Part shown: in pieces, positions 27,401-35,720 of the stretch
Numbering within the stretch: position 1 is the stretch's first letter
Layout of the letters: every line of letters starts with the position of its first letter
Source of the DNA: Vulcanimicrobiota bacterium
Lineage (GTDB): Bacteria; Vulcanimicrobiota; Xenobia; Xenobiales; JADMJV01
DNA length: 64,000 bases
Direction: 5' to 3'
Assembly (NCBI GenBank): GCA_023447635.1
Contig: JAEXNA010000096.1
Coordinates: 1 to 64,000, forward strand
Notes under the pieces: model-generated
The model's database searches: none
What the model saw: only the letters and a program-made list of their open reading frames with translations
What the model was told of the DNA's origin: nothing
Made by a program: the position numbers and the translations under genes

Positions 27401-28651
27401 ATGACCAACACCGAAGACCAACAAGCTGTCGCAACGGCGGAAGCTCCCGCCGAGGCCGAAGCCGCCGTAGAGTCGATGGAAGCTCTGATGAGCAGCCACG
27501 ACGCCTACGAGGAGAGCTTCCGCGAACTCAAGCGCGGCGAGTTTCTGACTGGCCACGTCATCCAGATCAACGACGACGGCGTCATGGTCGACGTTGGTTA
27601 CAAGACGGAAGGGTTCATCCCCCTGAACCAGCTGACTCACCGCCGCGATGCTGACCCTAAGGAGCTCGTCGAAGTGGGCCAGGAGGTCAAGGTGGTCGTC
27701 CTGCGCGTCAATCACGCCGAAGGACAGGTTCTGCTCTCGAAGCGTCAGGCTGACGTTGAAGGCGCTTGGCTCTCCATCATCGAGGCTCACGAGGCTGGCG
27801 AAATCCTCGAAGCTACCTGCGTCGAGCAGGTCAAGGGCGGTCTGATCGTCGACATCGGTCTGCGCGGATTCGTCCCCGCTTCTCACGTCGACCTGCGTCC
27901 CGTTAGCGACCTCTCCGACTACGTCGGCGAAGTCATGAAGCTTCAGATCCTCGAAATCGACCGCAATCGCCGCAAGGTGGTCCTGAGCCGCAAGAAGGCT
28001 CTCGAGTCGCAGCGCACTCAGATGAAGGAAGCCACCATGGGCGACCTGACCGAGGGCCAGATCGTGAGCGGCGAAGTCGCTCGTCTGACCAACTTCGGCG
28101 CCTTCGTCAACCTGGGCGGAGTCGACGGTCTGGTTCACATCTCCGAGATGTCCTGGAAGCGCATCAAGCACCCCAGCGAAATCGTCCGCGTGGGCGAAGC
28201 CGTGGACGTGCGCGTTCTCAGCGTCGACCCCAACAAGGAGCGCATCTCCCTGTCGCTCAAGCAGGCTCGCCCTGACCCGTGGCAGGAAATTTCGCGCAGC
28301 TTCAACGTGGGTAGCGTCATTGGCGGTAAGGTGACCAAGCTGGCCAAGAACTACGCTTTCGTCGAAGTGATGGACGGCGTCGAGGGTCTGGTTCCCCTGT
28401 CCGAGCTCTCCGAATTCCGCGTTTCCAAGTCTTCCGACGTCCTCACCGTAGGCCAGGAAGTCAAGGTTCGCGTCATCGACCTGAAGGCCGACCAGCGTCG
28501 TATGACCCTGTCGGTTCGCCAGGCCGAAGCTGGCAGCATGCCCCAGGTAACCGCCAAGACCACCGGTCCTGGCTCCGGCTTCACCATTGGTGACCGCCTG
28601 CCTGACAGCCTGAAGCACATGCTGGGCGAAGACACCTCCGGCGACAACTAA
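27401..28651 (+). CDS. rpsA: 30S ribosomal protein S1
   Basis: 416 residues with four S1 (OB-fold) repeats at about 45-115, 130-200, 215-287 and 300-372, e.g. LTNFGAFVNLGGVDGLVHIS in the third. The four-repeat form is typical of Firmicutes, Actinobacteria and relatives, against six in E. coli. S1 binds mRNA at the ribosome platform and helps initiation on weak ribosome sites. A GAGGA precedes the ATG. The 184-base leader contains TATAAA at 27264 but no clear -35. Confidence 0.93.
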   Translation: MTNTEDQQAVATAEAPAEAEAAVESMEALMSSHDAYEESFRELKRGEFLTGHVIQINDDGVMVDVGYKTEGFIPLNQLTHRRDADPKELVEVGQEVKVVVLRVNHAEGQVLLSKRQADVEGAWLSIIEAHEAGEILEATCVEQVKGGLIVDIGLRGFVPASHVDLRPVSDLSDYVGEVMKLQILEIDRNRRKVVLSRKKALESQRTQMKEATMGDLTEGQIVSGEVARLTNFGAFVNLGGVDGLVHISEMSWKRIKHPSEIVRVGEAVDVRVLSVDPNKERISLSLKQARPDPWQEISRSFNVGSVIGGKVTKLAKNYAFVEVMDGVEGLVPLSELSEFRVSKSSDVLTVGQEVKVRVIDLKADQRRMTLSVRQAEAGSMPQVTAKTTGPGSGFTIGDRLPDSLKHMLGEDTSGDN

Positions 28652-28671
28652 GCGTAGCGCCTGATGGCTTA

Positions 28672-28709
28672 ACGAAGGGGCTGGAGCGCTTGCTCCGGCC
28701 CTTTCGTTC
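28672..28709 (+). terminator. Long hairpin after rpsA
   Basis: A 17-bp stem (28672-28688 with 28693-28709; two G-U pairs) closes on a GCTT loop. No T-run follows the stem, so it may act as a 3'-end stabiliser or a partial terminator ahead of coaE. Confidence 0.55.
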
Positions 28710-28743
28710 ATGTTCGGATAAACGAACTTCTTACAGGACTCTG

Positions 28744-29367
28744 GTGACTATTTTCGAGACTGCTCCCTCATTTTGTTTGGCGCTAACCGGAGGCATCGCT
28801 TGCGGTAAATCCACCGTTGGTGCCAGGCTCGCCCACGCGGGCCTGCACCGGGTCGATTCCGACCAGGTCGCTCGGCAGGTTGTCCTGCCCGGCACCCCCG
28901 GCCTTGCCGGCGTCGTACAACTTTTCGGGGAGGGGGTGTTGCTCCCCGACGGGACTATGGACCGCCGCGCCGTGGGTCAACGGGTCTTCGCCAGTGAACG
29001 GGCGAGGCGGGACCTGGAGTCGCTGCTTCACCCGCTGATCTGGAAGGTGATGAGTGACGAGATGGCCGTCGCGGCGGATACGCGACGGGAGACGGTGTTC
29101 GAAATTCCGTTGCTCTATGAGAACGGTAATGAGAGTCGGTTCTCGACCGTTTGGGTCGTGGCTGTCTCGAGGGGGGTTCAACTCCAGCGCCTTCAGGACC
29201 GAGACCGGCTGAGCTTCGAAGAGGCGCAAGCGCGCCTGGATAGCCAAATGGACGTCGAAGAGAAGGCTCGTCGGGCAGACTACGTGATCCGCAACGAAGG
29301 CGCTCCAGAGGCTCTCGACGCAGCCATTGCGCAGGGCCTTGCCCGGTGGAGAGAGGCCCGCGCGTGA
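28744..29367 (+). CDS. coaE: Dephospho-CoA kinase
   Basis: 207 residues. P-loop TGGIACGKST near the N-terminus, then VDSDQVARQVV, DRRAVGQRVF, HPLI and FEIPLLYENG, all CoaE signatures. It phosphorylates the 3'-OH of dephospho-CoA in the last step of CoA synthesis. The GTG at 28744 is chosen since the P-loop strand begins shortly after and AGGA lies 7 bases upstream. Overlaps the lytic transglycosylase by 4 nt. Confidence 0.94.
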   Translation: MTIFETAPSFCLALTGGIACGKSTVGARLAHAGLHRVDSDQVARQVVLPGTPGLAGVVQLFGEGVLLPDGTMDRRAVGQRVFASERARRDLESLLHPLIWKVMSDEMAVAADTRRETVFEIPLLYENGNESRFSTVWVVAVSRGVQLQRLQDRDRLSFEEAQARLDSQMDVEEKARRADYVIRNEGAPEALDAAIAQGLARWREARA

Positions 29368-29927
29368 AGGGCAGAAGATGGCGACTCTTGCTGCTCCTTC
29401 TGATGTTGGCTATAGGCCTCACGCCCTTAGCCATGCGGGTTTATTACCGGGTTGATCACCTGCCCCTTATCCTCAAGGCCTCGCGGGACCACGGAGTCAG
29501 CCCGCATCTCATCGCAGCCATCATCTTCACCGAGAGCAAGTTCCGGGCCGACGCCCGCTCCGAGGTCGGCGCCTCCGGATTGATGCAGTTGATGCCGGAG
29601 ACGGCGGAGGATGTCGCCGAACGGTTGGGGGTCGACGACTTCCATCCGGACAGTCTGCACGACCCCGCGGTCAATATCGACCTGGGTGTGGCTTACGTGC
29701 GTTTTCTGCAGGACCGCTTTCACGACACCGACCTGGTTCTCGCCGCCTACAACGCCGGTCCCACGGTGGTGGAGGAGTGGCAGAGGGAGCAAAAGCCGAT
29801 TCTCTACCCCGAGACCCGGCACTACATCAAAGCGGTGAGGCGCCACCAGGGTCGACTGCGTCATCTCTATCCCGAATGGAACGAACGGGTGAAAGAAGAT
29901 CCGAAGCCGCCCGCGAAAGGGACCTGA
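29364..29927 (+). CDS. Membrane-anchored SLT-type lytic transglycosylase
   Basis: 187 residues; an N-terminal membrane anchor (residues 5-25) followed by an SLT domain: catalytic Glu in IIFTESKFRADARS, GLMQLMPETAEDV, NIDLGVAYVRFL and LAAYNAGP. It cleaves peptidoglycan glycan strands to 1,6-anhydro products. The GTG start overlaps coaE by 4 nt. It begins a run of cell-wall genes that includes an L,D-transpeptidase and a SEDS protein. Confidence 0.92.
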   Translation: MKGRRWRLLLLLLMLAIGLTPLAMRVYYRVDHLPLILKASRDHGVSPHLIAAIIFTESKFRADARSEVGASGLMQLMPETAEDVAERLGVDDFHPDSLHDPAVNIDLGVAYVRFLQDRFHDTDLVLAAYNAGPTVVEEWQREQKPILYPETRHYIKAVRRHQGRLRHLYPEWNERVKEDPKPPAKGT

Positions 29928-29981
29928 CCCTACGACTTGGAATCGGAAGTCTACGTTTTTAGCAAAGAGGTACGAAACACG

Positions 29982-30305
29982 ATGAGTGACACGGCACGCC
30001 AACCCAGAAGCGATTTCGGAAAATGCGTCGGTGAGAAGGTAGAACTCTTTCTCAGCGACTCGGCGGTACTGGCCCCGCTGGGTCTGCCCAGCAAGGATGG
30101 CAAACTCGAAGGGCGCCTTGTCGGGGTGGATCGCCCCGGCCTTTGGATAGAGCCGCAGGCCTGGCTCGAAGAGGCGCTGGCCGCCGAGAAATCCGTTCGC
30201 CACGTGTTCATCAAGTGGGAAAACGTCCTCGGTCTGACCCGCGCTATCGAAAGTGAAAAGTTTGAGCAGAAAAAAGAGTATCGCGGCCTTCGCCCCCGCC
30301 CTTAG
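29982..30305 (+). CDS. Hypothetical protein, 107 aa
   Basis: From the ATG at 29982 with GAGG upstream. Contains a compact beta-rich segment (EGRLVGVDRPGLWIEPQAW ... VFIKWENVLGL) reminiscent of small SH3/Sm-like barrels, but no confident family. Its 3' end overlaps the L,D-transpeptidase start by 53 bases. Unknown function within a wall operon. Confidence 0.6.
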   Translation: MSDTARQPRSDFGKCVGEKVELFLSDSAVLAPLGLPSKDGKLEGRLVGVDRPGLWIEPQAWLEEALAAEKSVRHVFIKWENVLGLTRAIESEKFEQKKEYRGLRPRP

Positions 30306-31482
30306 TCGAGTCGGCTTCTGGAAAACGGTGGCGGCGCTAGCGCTCTGGCCGTCGCTGGCCGGCCCGACGCTTGCCTGGGACCTTCCTAAGGAGCCGGCGA
30401 TCATGGGCAAGGAGAGCCGAGTCTCGGTCGGCGATGGCGAGTCGCTTTACCAGGTGGCCCGTCGCTACGGCTACGCCATGGAGCACCTGGCGGAGGCGAA
30501 CGCTCTCCCTCTGGCCGCCGGGGCGGTAGGACGCGAAAGCGTTATGCTGCCGTCTCGGCGGATTCTTCCCGAAGCGCCTCCCGAGCCGGGTGTGGTGGTG
30601 AACCTGCCGGAGCGCGGCTTTTACCTGTTCGGCGATGGTGAGCCTCGTTTCTTTCCCATCGCGGTGGGAGAGCCCGGGCGATTTGCCACGCCCACCGGCC
30701 AGTTCTCTATTGTGGAGAAGGTCGAGGACCCGGACTGGATCGCCCCCGAGTGGGCCGGCCTGGGGGAAGACAACGTGATCAAGGCTGGGCCCGACAATCC
30801 GCTGGGCGATCGCTGGATCGGGCTATCTTCGCCCGGCCTGGGGATGCACAGCACCAATAACCCGGCCTCCATCGGGTCAGCTACCTCGCACGGCTGTATG
30901 CGGATGTATCCCGAGGTGGCCCGCGCGGTCTTTGACCTGGTGCGGACCGGATGGCCGGTTCGGATCGAGTATGTGACCTCGCGTCTGGCCCTGGAGCGAG
31001 CGGGGATCTTCGTTTCGGCGTTTCCCGACGTCTACGGGCGCGGGCAAGGGTTGACGCGCCTGCGCAAGCAGTTTGAGCGCGACGATCTTCTCGGTTTCTA
31101 TTCCGAGGAGCTGGTACGCCCAGCCCTCCAGGAGCGACGGGGGATACCGGTCAAGGTCGTTGACCTCTCGCCGAAGGCCTGGGTCGGGACGGACTGGTTC
31201 CCTGCCGCCCGCCTGGGTCAGAGCCTTTTTATCGAGCAGGGAGTTCTGGAGAAGTCCGGAGTCGTCATGGACTACTCGCTGGCCAACCGCTCCGTAACTT
31301 TGACCCGGGGCGAAAAGAAGTTGACGCTGCCGCTCTACCTCTCTTCCGAGAGCGACCGAAAGGCCGAGCAGGCTTTTCTTTCCCGCGGTTCGGGCTGGTT
31401 TCCGGCTCGGAAGGCGCTGGCTGCGATGGGTCTTAGTATGACCTGGGAAGCGTCCGAGAACCGTCTCCGGGTGGAAGGGTAG
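30253..31482 (+). CDS. L,D-transpeptidase with LysM domain
   Basis: 409 residues: signal peptide-like N-terminus, a LysM-like module (VGDGESLYQVARRYGYAMEHLAEAN, about 59-83), a YkuD catalytic domain ending in the active-site TSHGCMRM with Cys about 215, and a C-terminal region of about 150 residues resembling copper-amine-oxidase-N/stalk modules. Enzymes of this class make 3-3 peptidoglycan crosslinks or attach proteins. The GTG start at 30253 overlaps the previous gene; a later GTG at 30328 is possible. It lies directly before the SEDS/PBP-like pair. Confidence 0.9.
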   Translation: MKSLSRKKSIAAFAPALSRVGFWKTVAALALWPSLAGPTLAWDLPKEPAIMGKESRVSVGDGESLYQVARRYGYAMEHLAEANALPLAAGAVGRESVMLPSRRILPEAPPEPGVVVNLPERGFYLFGDGEPRFFPIAVGEPGRFATPTGQFSIVEKVEDPDWIAPEWAGLGEDNVIKAGPDNPLGDRWIGLSSPGLGMHSTNNPASIGSATSHGCMRMYPEVARAVFDLVRTGWPVRIEYVTSRLALERAGIFVSAFPDVYGRGQGLTRLRKQFERDDLLGFYSEELVRPALQERRGIPVKVVDLSPKAWVGTDWFPAARLGQSLFIEQGVLEKSGVVMDYSLANRSVTLTRGEKKLTLPLYLSSESDRKAEQAFLSRGSGWFPARKALAAMGLSMTWEASENRLRVEG

Positions 31483-31483
31483 C

Positions 31484-32796
31484 GTGCCCTTTACTCTGGC
31501 GTTCCTCAGTCGTGTCCTGTTCACGGGGACCGCACTCTGGTTCTGCTTAGAGTTGCCCGGCGATAAGGTAAAAAAAAACTTTACCTGCTCGCTCTGAGCC
31601 TGTTTTTCCTGACCGTCCACGCCGGGTTCGGCATGGCGCTCACGGATCACTGGGACGCGCTGCCGACCCTGCTCTGGGGCTGGCTGTCCGCCGGCCTCTC
31701 CTTCTCCCTTCTGCACCGAGAGGTGACGCGATGGGATGAGCCGGTCTTGCCCCCGCTGGCCATGCTCTACGCGGTCGGCTGGTACGAACTCTGGCGTCTG
31801 GACCGGGTTCTGGCGGGGAAACAAGGTCTCTGGCTGATTGCTGCCACGCTTGCCGCGGTCGTTCTGACCAGAAAACTTCGGCGGATCAACTGGTTGGAAC
31901 GGTATCGACAGGTGTTGCTGCTCGGGGGGCTGGGTCTTCTGGCCTCGGCTCTGCTGGTGGGGACCGAGGTCAACGGAGCGAAACTCTGGCTTCGCCTGGG
32001 CCCTTTCTCCTTTCAGCCGATCGAGATTGTCAAGATCCTGCTGGTCATCGCCCTGGCCAGTTTCTGGCGCCGTTTCCGTCTATGGTTCACCTTTTCACCC
32101 AACCGTCAGCGGGATCGCCTGCCGCGACGTGGGATGTTGATGCTCCTATTGGGCTGGGTGATGGGTCTGGCGATCCTGGTCGTTCAGCGCGACCTGGGTA
32201 TGGCGCTACTCCTGATCGGAGTCCTTTTCACTCTGTTCTACGTGACGATGGGCCGCCGCGACCTGGTGGTGATCGGAGTTGGGGCTTTCTTCGTGGCTTC
32301 CGCGGCGGCGATCATGGTTTTCGACCACGTTCGGATCCGGATCAGGGCATGGTGGGACCCCTTCGCGCTGGAAGAGACGGACGGCTACCAGATGGTGCAG
32401 GGCCTTTACGCGGTCGCTGATGGCGGACCGTGGGGCAGGGGTCTCTTTCTGGGGAGGCCCTATCTCGTACCAGAGGCGCATAACGACTTCATCCTGGTGG
32501 CTATCAGTCACGAACTCGGCTGGCTGACCGCTGCTGCGGTCATCGCGTGCTGCGGTTTTCTGGGATATCACTTTTTCGGGATGGCAAGTCAGGCCCGGGG
32601 CTCGTTTCGAATCCTGCTTCTCACCGGACTGGCCAGCCTCTGGTGTATTCAATGCTTCATAATCATCGGCGGGGTTACCAAAGTCATCCCGATGACTGGT
32701 CTGACTTTGCCTTTTGTCTCTTACGGCGGCTCGTCGCTCCTGTCCAATGTTCTTCTGGTGGCGCTGATCGCCAAGTGTGGTCGCCATGGAACTTGA
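31484..32796 (+). CDS. RodA/FtsW-type SEDS glycosyltransferase, frameshifted
   Basis: A GTG at 31484, 1 base after the previous stop, opens a frame encoding MPFTLAFLSRVLF... that ends at TGA 31595-31597. A -1 shift at the run of nine A (31570-31578) joins it to the frame that continues to 32796 (KKKLYLLALSLFFLTVHAGFG then MALTDHW...), restoring the first membrane helices. The long part shows SEDS signatures: GAKLWLRLGPFSFQPIEIVK, QRDLGMALL, GRPYLVPEAHNDFI and LPFVSYGGSSLL. SEDS proteins polymerise lipid II. The frameshift is either real, programmed, or a homopolymer error. The ATG at 31633 alone would give a truncated N-terminus. Confidence 0.82.
31566..31586 (+). other. A9 slippery site within a perfect hairpin
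   Basis: AGGTAAA (31566-31572) is a perfect inverted repeat of TTTACCT (31580-31586), with the loop AAAAAAC. In the upstream frame the codons read AAA AAA AAC, containing the canonical -1 heptamer A AAA AAC; nine consecutive A are also enough for polymerase slippage. Confidence 0.6.
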
Positions 32797-33883
32797 ACGC
32801 CGCTTAAAGAAGGTCGCCCGCTATCATCTGGCGCTTTTTCTGCTGCCGCTGCTCTCCCTACTGTACTACGGATGGTGGAGCGCTGATGTGTTGGACCAGC
32901 GGCCGGATAACCCGCTCCGGCTCTCTCCCATGGCGCGGAGGGGGAAGATCCTTGACCGCCACGGGGAGCCCCTGGCCGAAAGCACGGGAGAGCGTCGGCT
33001 GTACCCCCTGGGCTCAGCCGCCGGACCGCTGATCGGTTATCATCTGCGAGGGCGTAACCAGAGCGGGCTGGAGGCCCTTCTGCAGACGGAGTTATCTCCG
33101 CCGGCCCCTCCCAAGAGCTTGTGGGGCGCCTTGCAGATGGACCGAGAGAAGCAGCAGGGCGTACCGCCTTTGCAGGGCTCTTCCGTCTCCTTGACTCTGG
33201 ACTCGCACCTGCAGAGCAGCCTCCAGGCGCTCTTGGAGCCACGCGCCGGCGCCATCGTCGTGTCCGACGAGGCCACGGGCGAGATCCTGGCCGCCGTGAG
33301 CGGGCCGTCTTTTGACCCCGGGGACATAGCTCGTGACTGGCAAGAGCTAAGGGCGGACCCGCGCAGTCCGCTGATCGAGCGAGTCGGTAGCGGTCTCTAT
33401 CCGGTAGCTTTCCCCGACGGCTCGTCTCTCTTGCCGCCGGAACACAGTAAAGAGCACGCCTGGCTGGGCGACAACCCGTTCCCGGGCTACCCGGGAGCTT
33501 CTTCCGCCGTAGAGTTGGATGGGACCGTGTTGGTTTCACCGCTCATGCTCTTGAGCATGGCGGCGGGAGAGGGGCAGGTCCCCACTGCGGGCTCGCCTCG
33601 ACTCCTGCGGAATCCGTCGCAGGATACCGTCGGGCCGGCGACGGCCCCTCCCACCCCCGGACCGGGTCAAGAGGAAGCGGGAGCCCGTGTTTACCCCCTG
33701 CTGGGACCGGAGTTCCGAGACTCTCCAGCGTTCCAGGTTCTGCTGGGCCGGGTCGAGGCGGAACGCCCGCTGCTCTTTGCGGCGGTTTTGGAAGACGCTT
33801 CCCCCCAGCAGATGACGGCCGTCAAGGGACGCCTTCTCTCTCTCCTGTCCAGCTGGCGGGAGGGTCCGGTCGGTTCCAGGTGA
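32786..33883 (+). CDS. PbpA-like penicillin-binding protein lacking catalytic motifs
   Basis: 365 residues, against about 480 for PbpA. An N-terminal membrane helix (12-30) is followed by the class B start KILDRHGEPLAES, YPLGSAAGPLIGYH, SGLEALL, then the head of the transpeptidase domain VSLTLDSHLQ and GEILAAVSGPSFDP. Where the family has YPPGSTFK (SxxK), this protein reads LYPVAFPDGSSLL (204-216), and the following ~70 residues, SxN and KTG are missing before VLVSPLMLLSMAAG. It cannot be an active transpeptidase. It overlaps the RodA-like gene by 11 bases, the usual SEDS-PBP pairing. A GTG at 32777 would add three residues. Confidence 0.8.
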   Translation: MELERRLKKVARYHLALFLLPLLSLLYYGWWSADVLDQRPDNPLRLSPMARRGKILDRHGEPLAESTGERRLYPLGSAAGPLIGYHLRGRNQSGLEALLQTELSPPAPPKSLWGALQMDREKQQGVPPLQGSSVSLTLDSHLQSSLQALLEPRAGAIVVSDEATGEILAAVSGPSFDPGDIARDWQELRADPRSPLIERVGSGLYPVAFPDGSSLLPPEHSKEHAWLGDNPFPGYPGASSAVELDGTVLVSPLMLLSMAAGEGQVPTAGSPRLLRNPSQDTVGPATAPPTPGPGQEEAGARVYPLLGPEFRDSPAFQVLLGRVEAERPLLFAAVLEDASPQQMTAVKGRLLSLLSSWREGPVGSR

Positions 33884-34524
33884 AATCGACCGGGATGAAG
33901 TTCGGACTTTATGTGGCCCTGGCCCTTTGCTTATCGTTCCCGCTGGCGGCCCAGGCTCAAGGGCCCTCGGATTGGTTGCGCCTTATCAACTCGGAGGAGG
34001 GAAGGACCGAGAAGCTGGGCGAGAACCAGGTGCTGTTCGCTCCCTCTCAATCCGAGGCGTTTCCCGGGCTGGTAGCCGTCGGTTATCGCCAGAGCGACGA
34101 GACCTATACCCTGGGCAGCCTGATCTGGGAAGGGAAGGTTTGGACCCCCATGGCGGGTTACGCTCGGATTCTCAAGTCGCTCGGCTATCAGGACGCCGAT
34201 GATGCTGGTCGCGATAGCCTTTTTCTCGGTCTGCTCCGCGAATGCAACGCGCCTCTAGGCGTCCACCTCTACGCGGGTCCGGCCGCGAAGGAAGCCGACC
34301 GTCCGGCTCCCCCTTCGGGTCAACGACAGCTCGACGGTCAGCAGCGCGCGACGGTCTGGTTCTGGAAGGAGCCTGGGGCCAGGGAGGGCGTCGAGTGGCG
34401 CCAGGTGTTCTACCAGATCGACCTTCGCGAGGATCGGGTCAAAGTCAAAACTCTGGGAACGTACTATCCCGAGACGGAAGGGCTTCGCGGCTTTCCTTCC
34501 AGCCCTTCAAAATCTTCCGAGTAA
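33880..34524 (+). CDS. Hypothetical secreted protein
   Basis: 214 residues; the GTG overlaps the PBP-like stop by 4 nt, and a second start (ATG, 33895) is possible. Signal peptide with cleavage after AAQAQG. The mature part has no recognised domain. Last gene of the wall operon; its final 80 bases overlap the tail of mutY on the other strand. Confidence 0.72.
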   Translation: MKSTGMKFGLYVALALCLSFPLAAQAQGPSDWLRLINSEEGRTEKLGENQVLFAPSQSEAFPGLVAVGYRQSDETYTLGSLIWEGKVWTPMAGYARILKSLGYQDADDAGRDSLFLGLLRECNAPLGVHLYAGPAAKEADRPAPPSGQRQLDGQQRATVWFWKEPGAREGVEWRQVFYQIDLREDRVKVKTLGTYYPETEGLRGFPSSPSKSSE

Positions 34525-35545
34525 GCGAGGAGAGAGCCAGGTTCGAGGTGGGGTTCCAGAGAGCCGCCTCGATACCCAGGCTTCGAAGGAAGTCCAGCGC
34601 GGTGGCAACGGGGGTATCGCACGCCTCGAGCTCGATATCCAGCTTGCGACCGCTGATACTGTAGGCCAGCCTCGCGGCCGATCCGGATGAACGAGGAGGC
34701 TGCTGGTTTAACCATTCTTCCAGCGCCGCCCAGACGTCACCGGAAGCGAGACCCTGTCCGAAGGCGAGCGGGGGCTGGTAGAGGTCGCTAAGAAGACCGA
34801 CCGAGGTTCCTCTGACCAGGATGCAACCGTCTTCCAGGTCGCCGATCAGGTAGGCTTTGACAGGGGTGAGTCGGGGGGCTTTCTTGGGCTTGGGCAGCGG
34901 GATGGATTCCTCAACCCCTCGGGCGTGAGCCTGGCAGCTCTTATTCCAGGGGCAGAGAAGGCAGGCCGGGGCCCGAACCTTGCAAAGGCTGGCTCCAAGT
35001 TCCATGAGAGCCTGATTGGTGATGCCGAAGTCCGAGTCGGGAAGGGCCGTTTCGACGCGTCGTCTCAGCTCGTTCTGAACCGCGATCGAGTCCGCTCGCG
35101 TCTCCCAGCCATAGAGGCGCAGGAGCACACGCAAAGCGTTGGTGTCGAGCGCCAGGTGGGGGAGGCCCAGGGCGATGGAGGCGACGGCGGCTGCGGTGTA
35201 GGGGCCCAGTCCTGGTAAAGCCAGTAGCTCTCCGAGGGTGCGAGGCTCGTCTGGTGCTGCGAGCAGAATCTGGGCTGTCTGATGGAGACGGCGCGCCCTG
35301 CTGTAGTAGCCCAGTCCGCTCCAAGCAGCCATGACCTCGTCGACCGTGGCCTGGGCCAGCGCGGCTACGGTGGGGAACAGCGCCATCCAGCGCTCGTACA
35401 GGGGGACAACGGCGGCCACCGTCGTCTGCTGGAGCATCAGCTCGGAGACCATCACGGGATAGAGCTCTCGAGAGCGTCTCCACGGTAGTACGCGAGCGTT
35501 TTGGGCGTACCACCCGAGAAGTTTCGACTCCAATTCGGGAGTCAA
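34445..35545 (-). CDS. mutY: A/G-specific adenine glycosylase
   Basis: 366 residues. HhH-GPD fold with SELMLQQTTV (catalytic Glu), the hairpin LPGLGPYTAAAVASIALG followed by the catalytic Asp (LALDTNALR), and the [4Fe-4S] loop C-x6-C-x2-C-x5-C (CKVRAPACLLCPWNKSC). The C-terminal third is the Nudix-like 8-oxoG recognition domain. It removes A opposite 8-oxoguanine. The C-terminus is encoded in DNA that overlaps the convergent gene by 80 bases. Confidence 0.95.
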   Translation of the reverse strand: MTPELESKLLGWYAQNARVLPWRRSRELYPVMVSELMLQQTTVAAVVPLYERWMALFPTVAALAQATVDEVMAAWSGLGYYSRARRLHQTAQILLAAPDEPRTLGELLALPGLGPYTAAAVASIALGLPHLALDTNALRVLLRLYGWETRADSIAVQNELRRRVETALPDSDFGITNQALMELGASLCKVRAPACLLCPWNKSCQAHARGVEESIPLPKPKKAPRLTPVKAYLIGDLEDGCILVRGTSVGLLSDLYQPPLAFGQGLASGDVWAALEEWLNQQPPRSSGSAARLAYSISGRKLDIELEACDTPVATALDFLRSLGIEAALWNPTSNLALSSLTRKILKGWKESREALPSRDSTFPEF

Positions 35546-35720
35546 ACGAACCTCGCAGGGGAAAAATCGTGTGAAAATTTTCGGATAAACATTTGTTGGG
35601 TGTACGGTGGGAGATTGCGTCCGTGGCGAAGGGTCGCACCTTCCCCAGGGAGAAGATGGGTTCAGATTGATGGGGCTAGCTGAAGCGTGCCCTCACTACC
35701 ACGAGGAGACTTTGAACAGT

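Noticed and set aside
27263..28711. 482-codon open frame on the minus strand
   Set aside because: It lies antisense over rpsA; its Asp/His/Leu-rich product mirrors S1 codons and has no domain.
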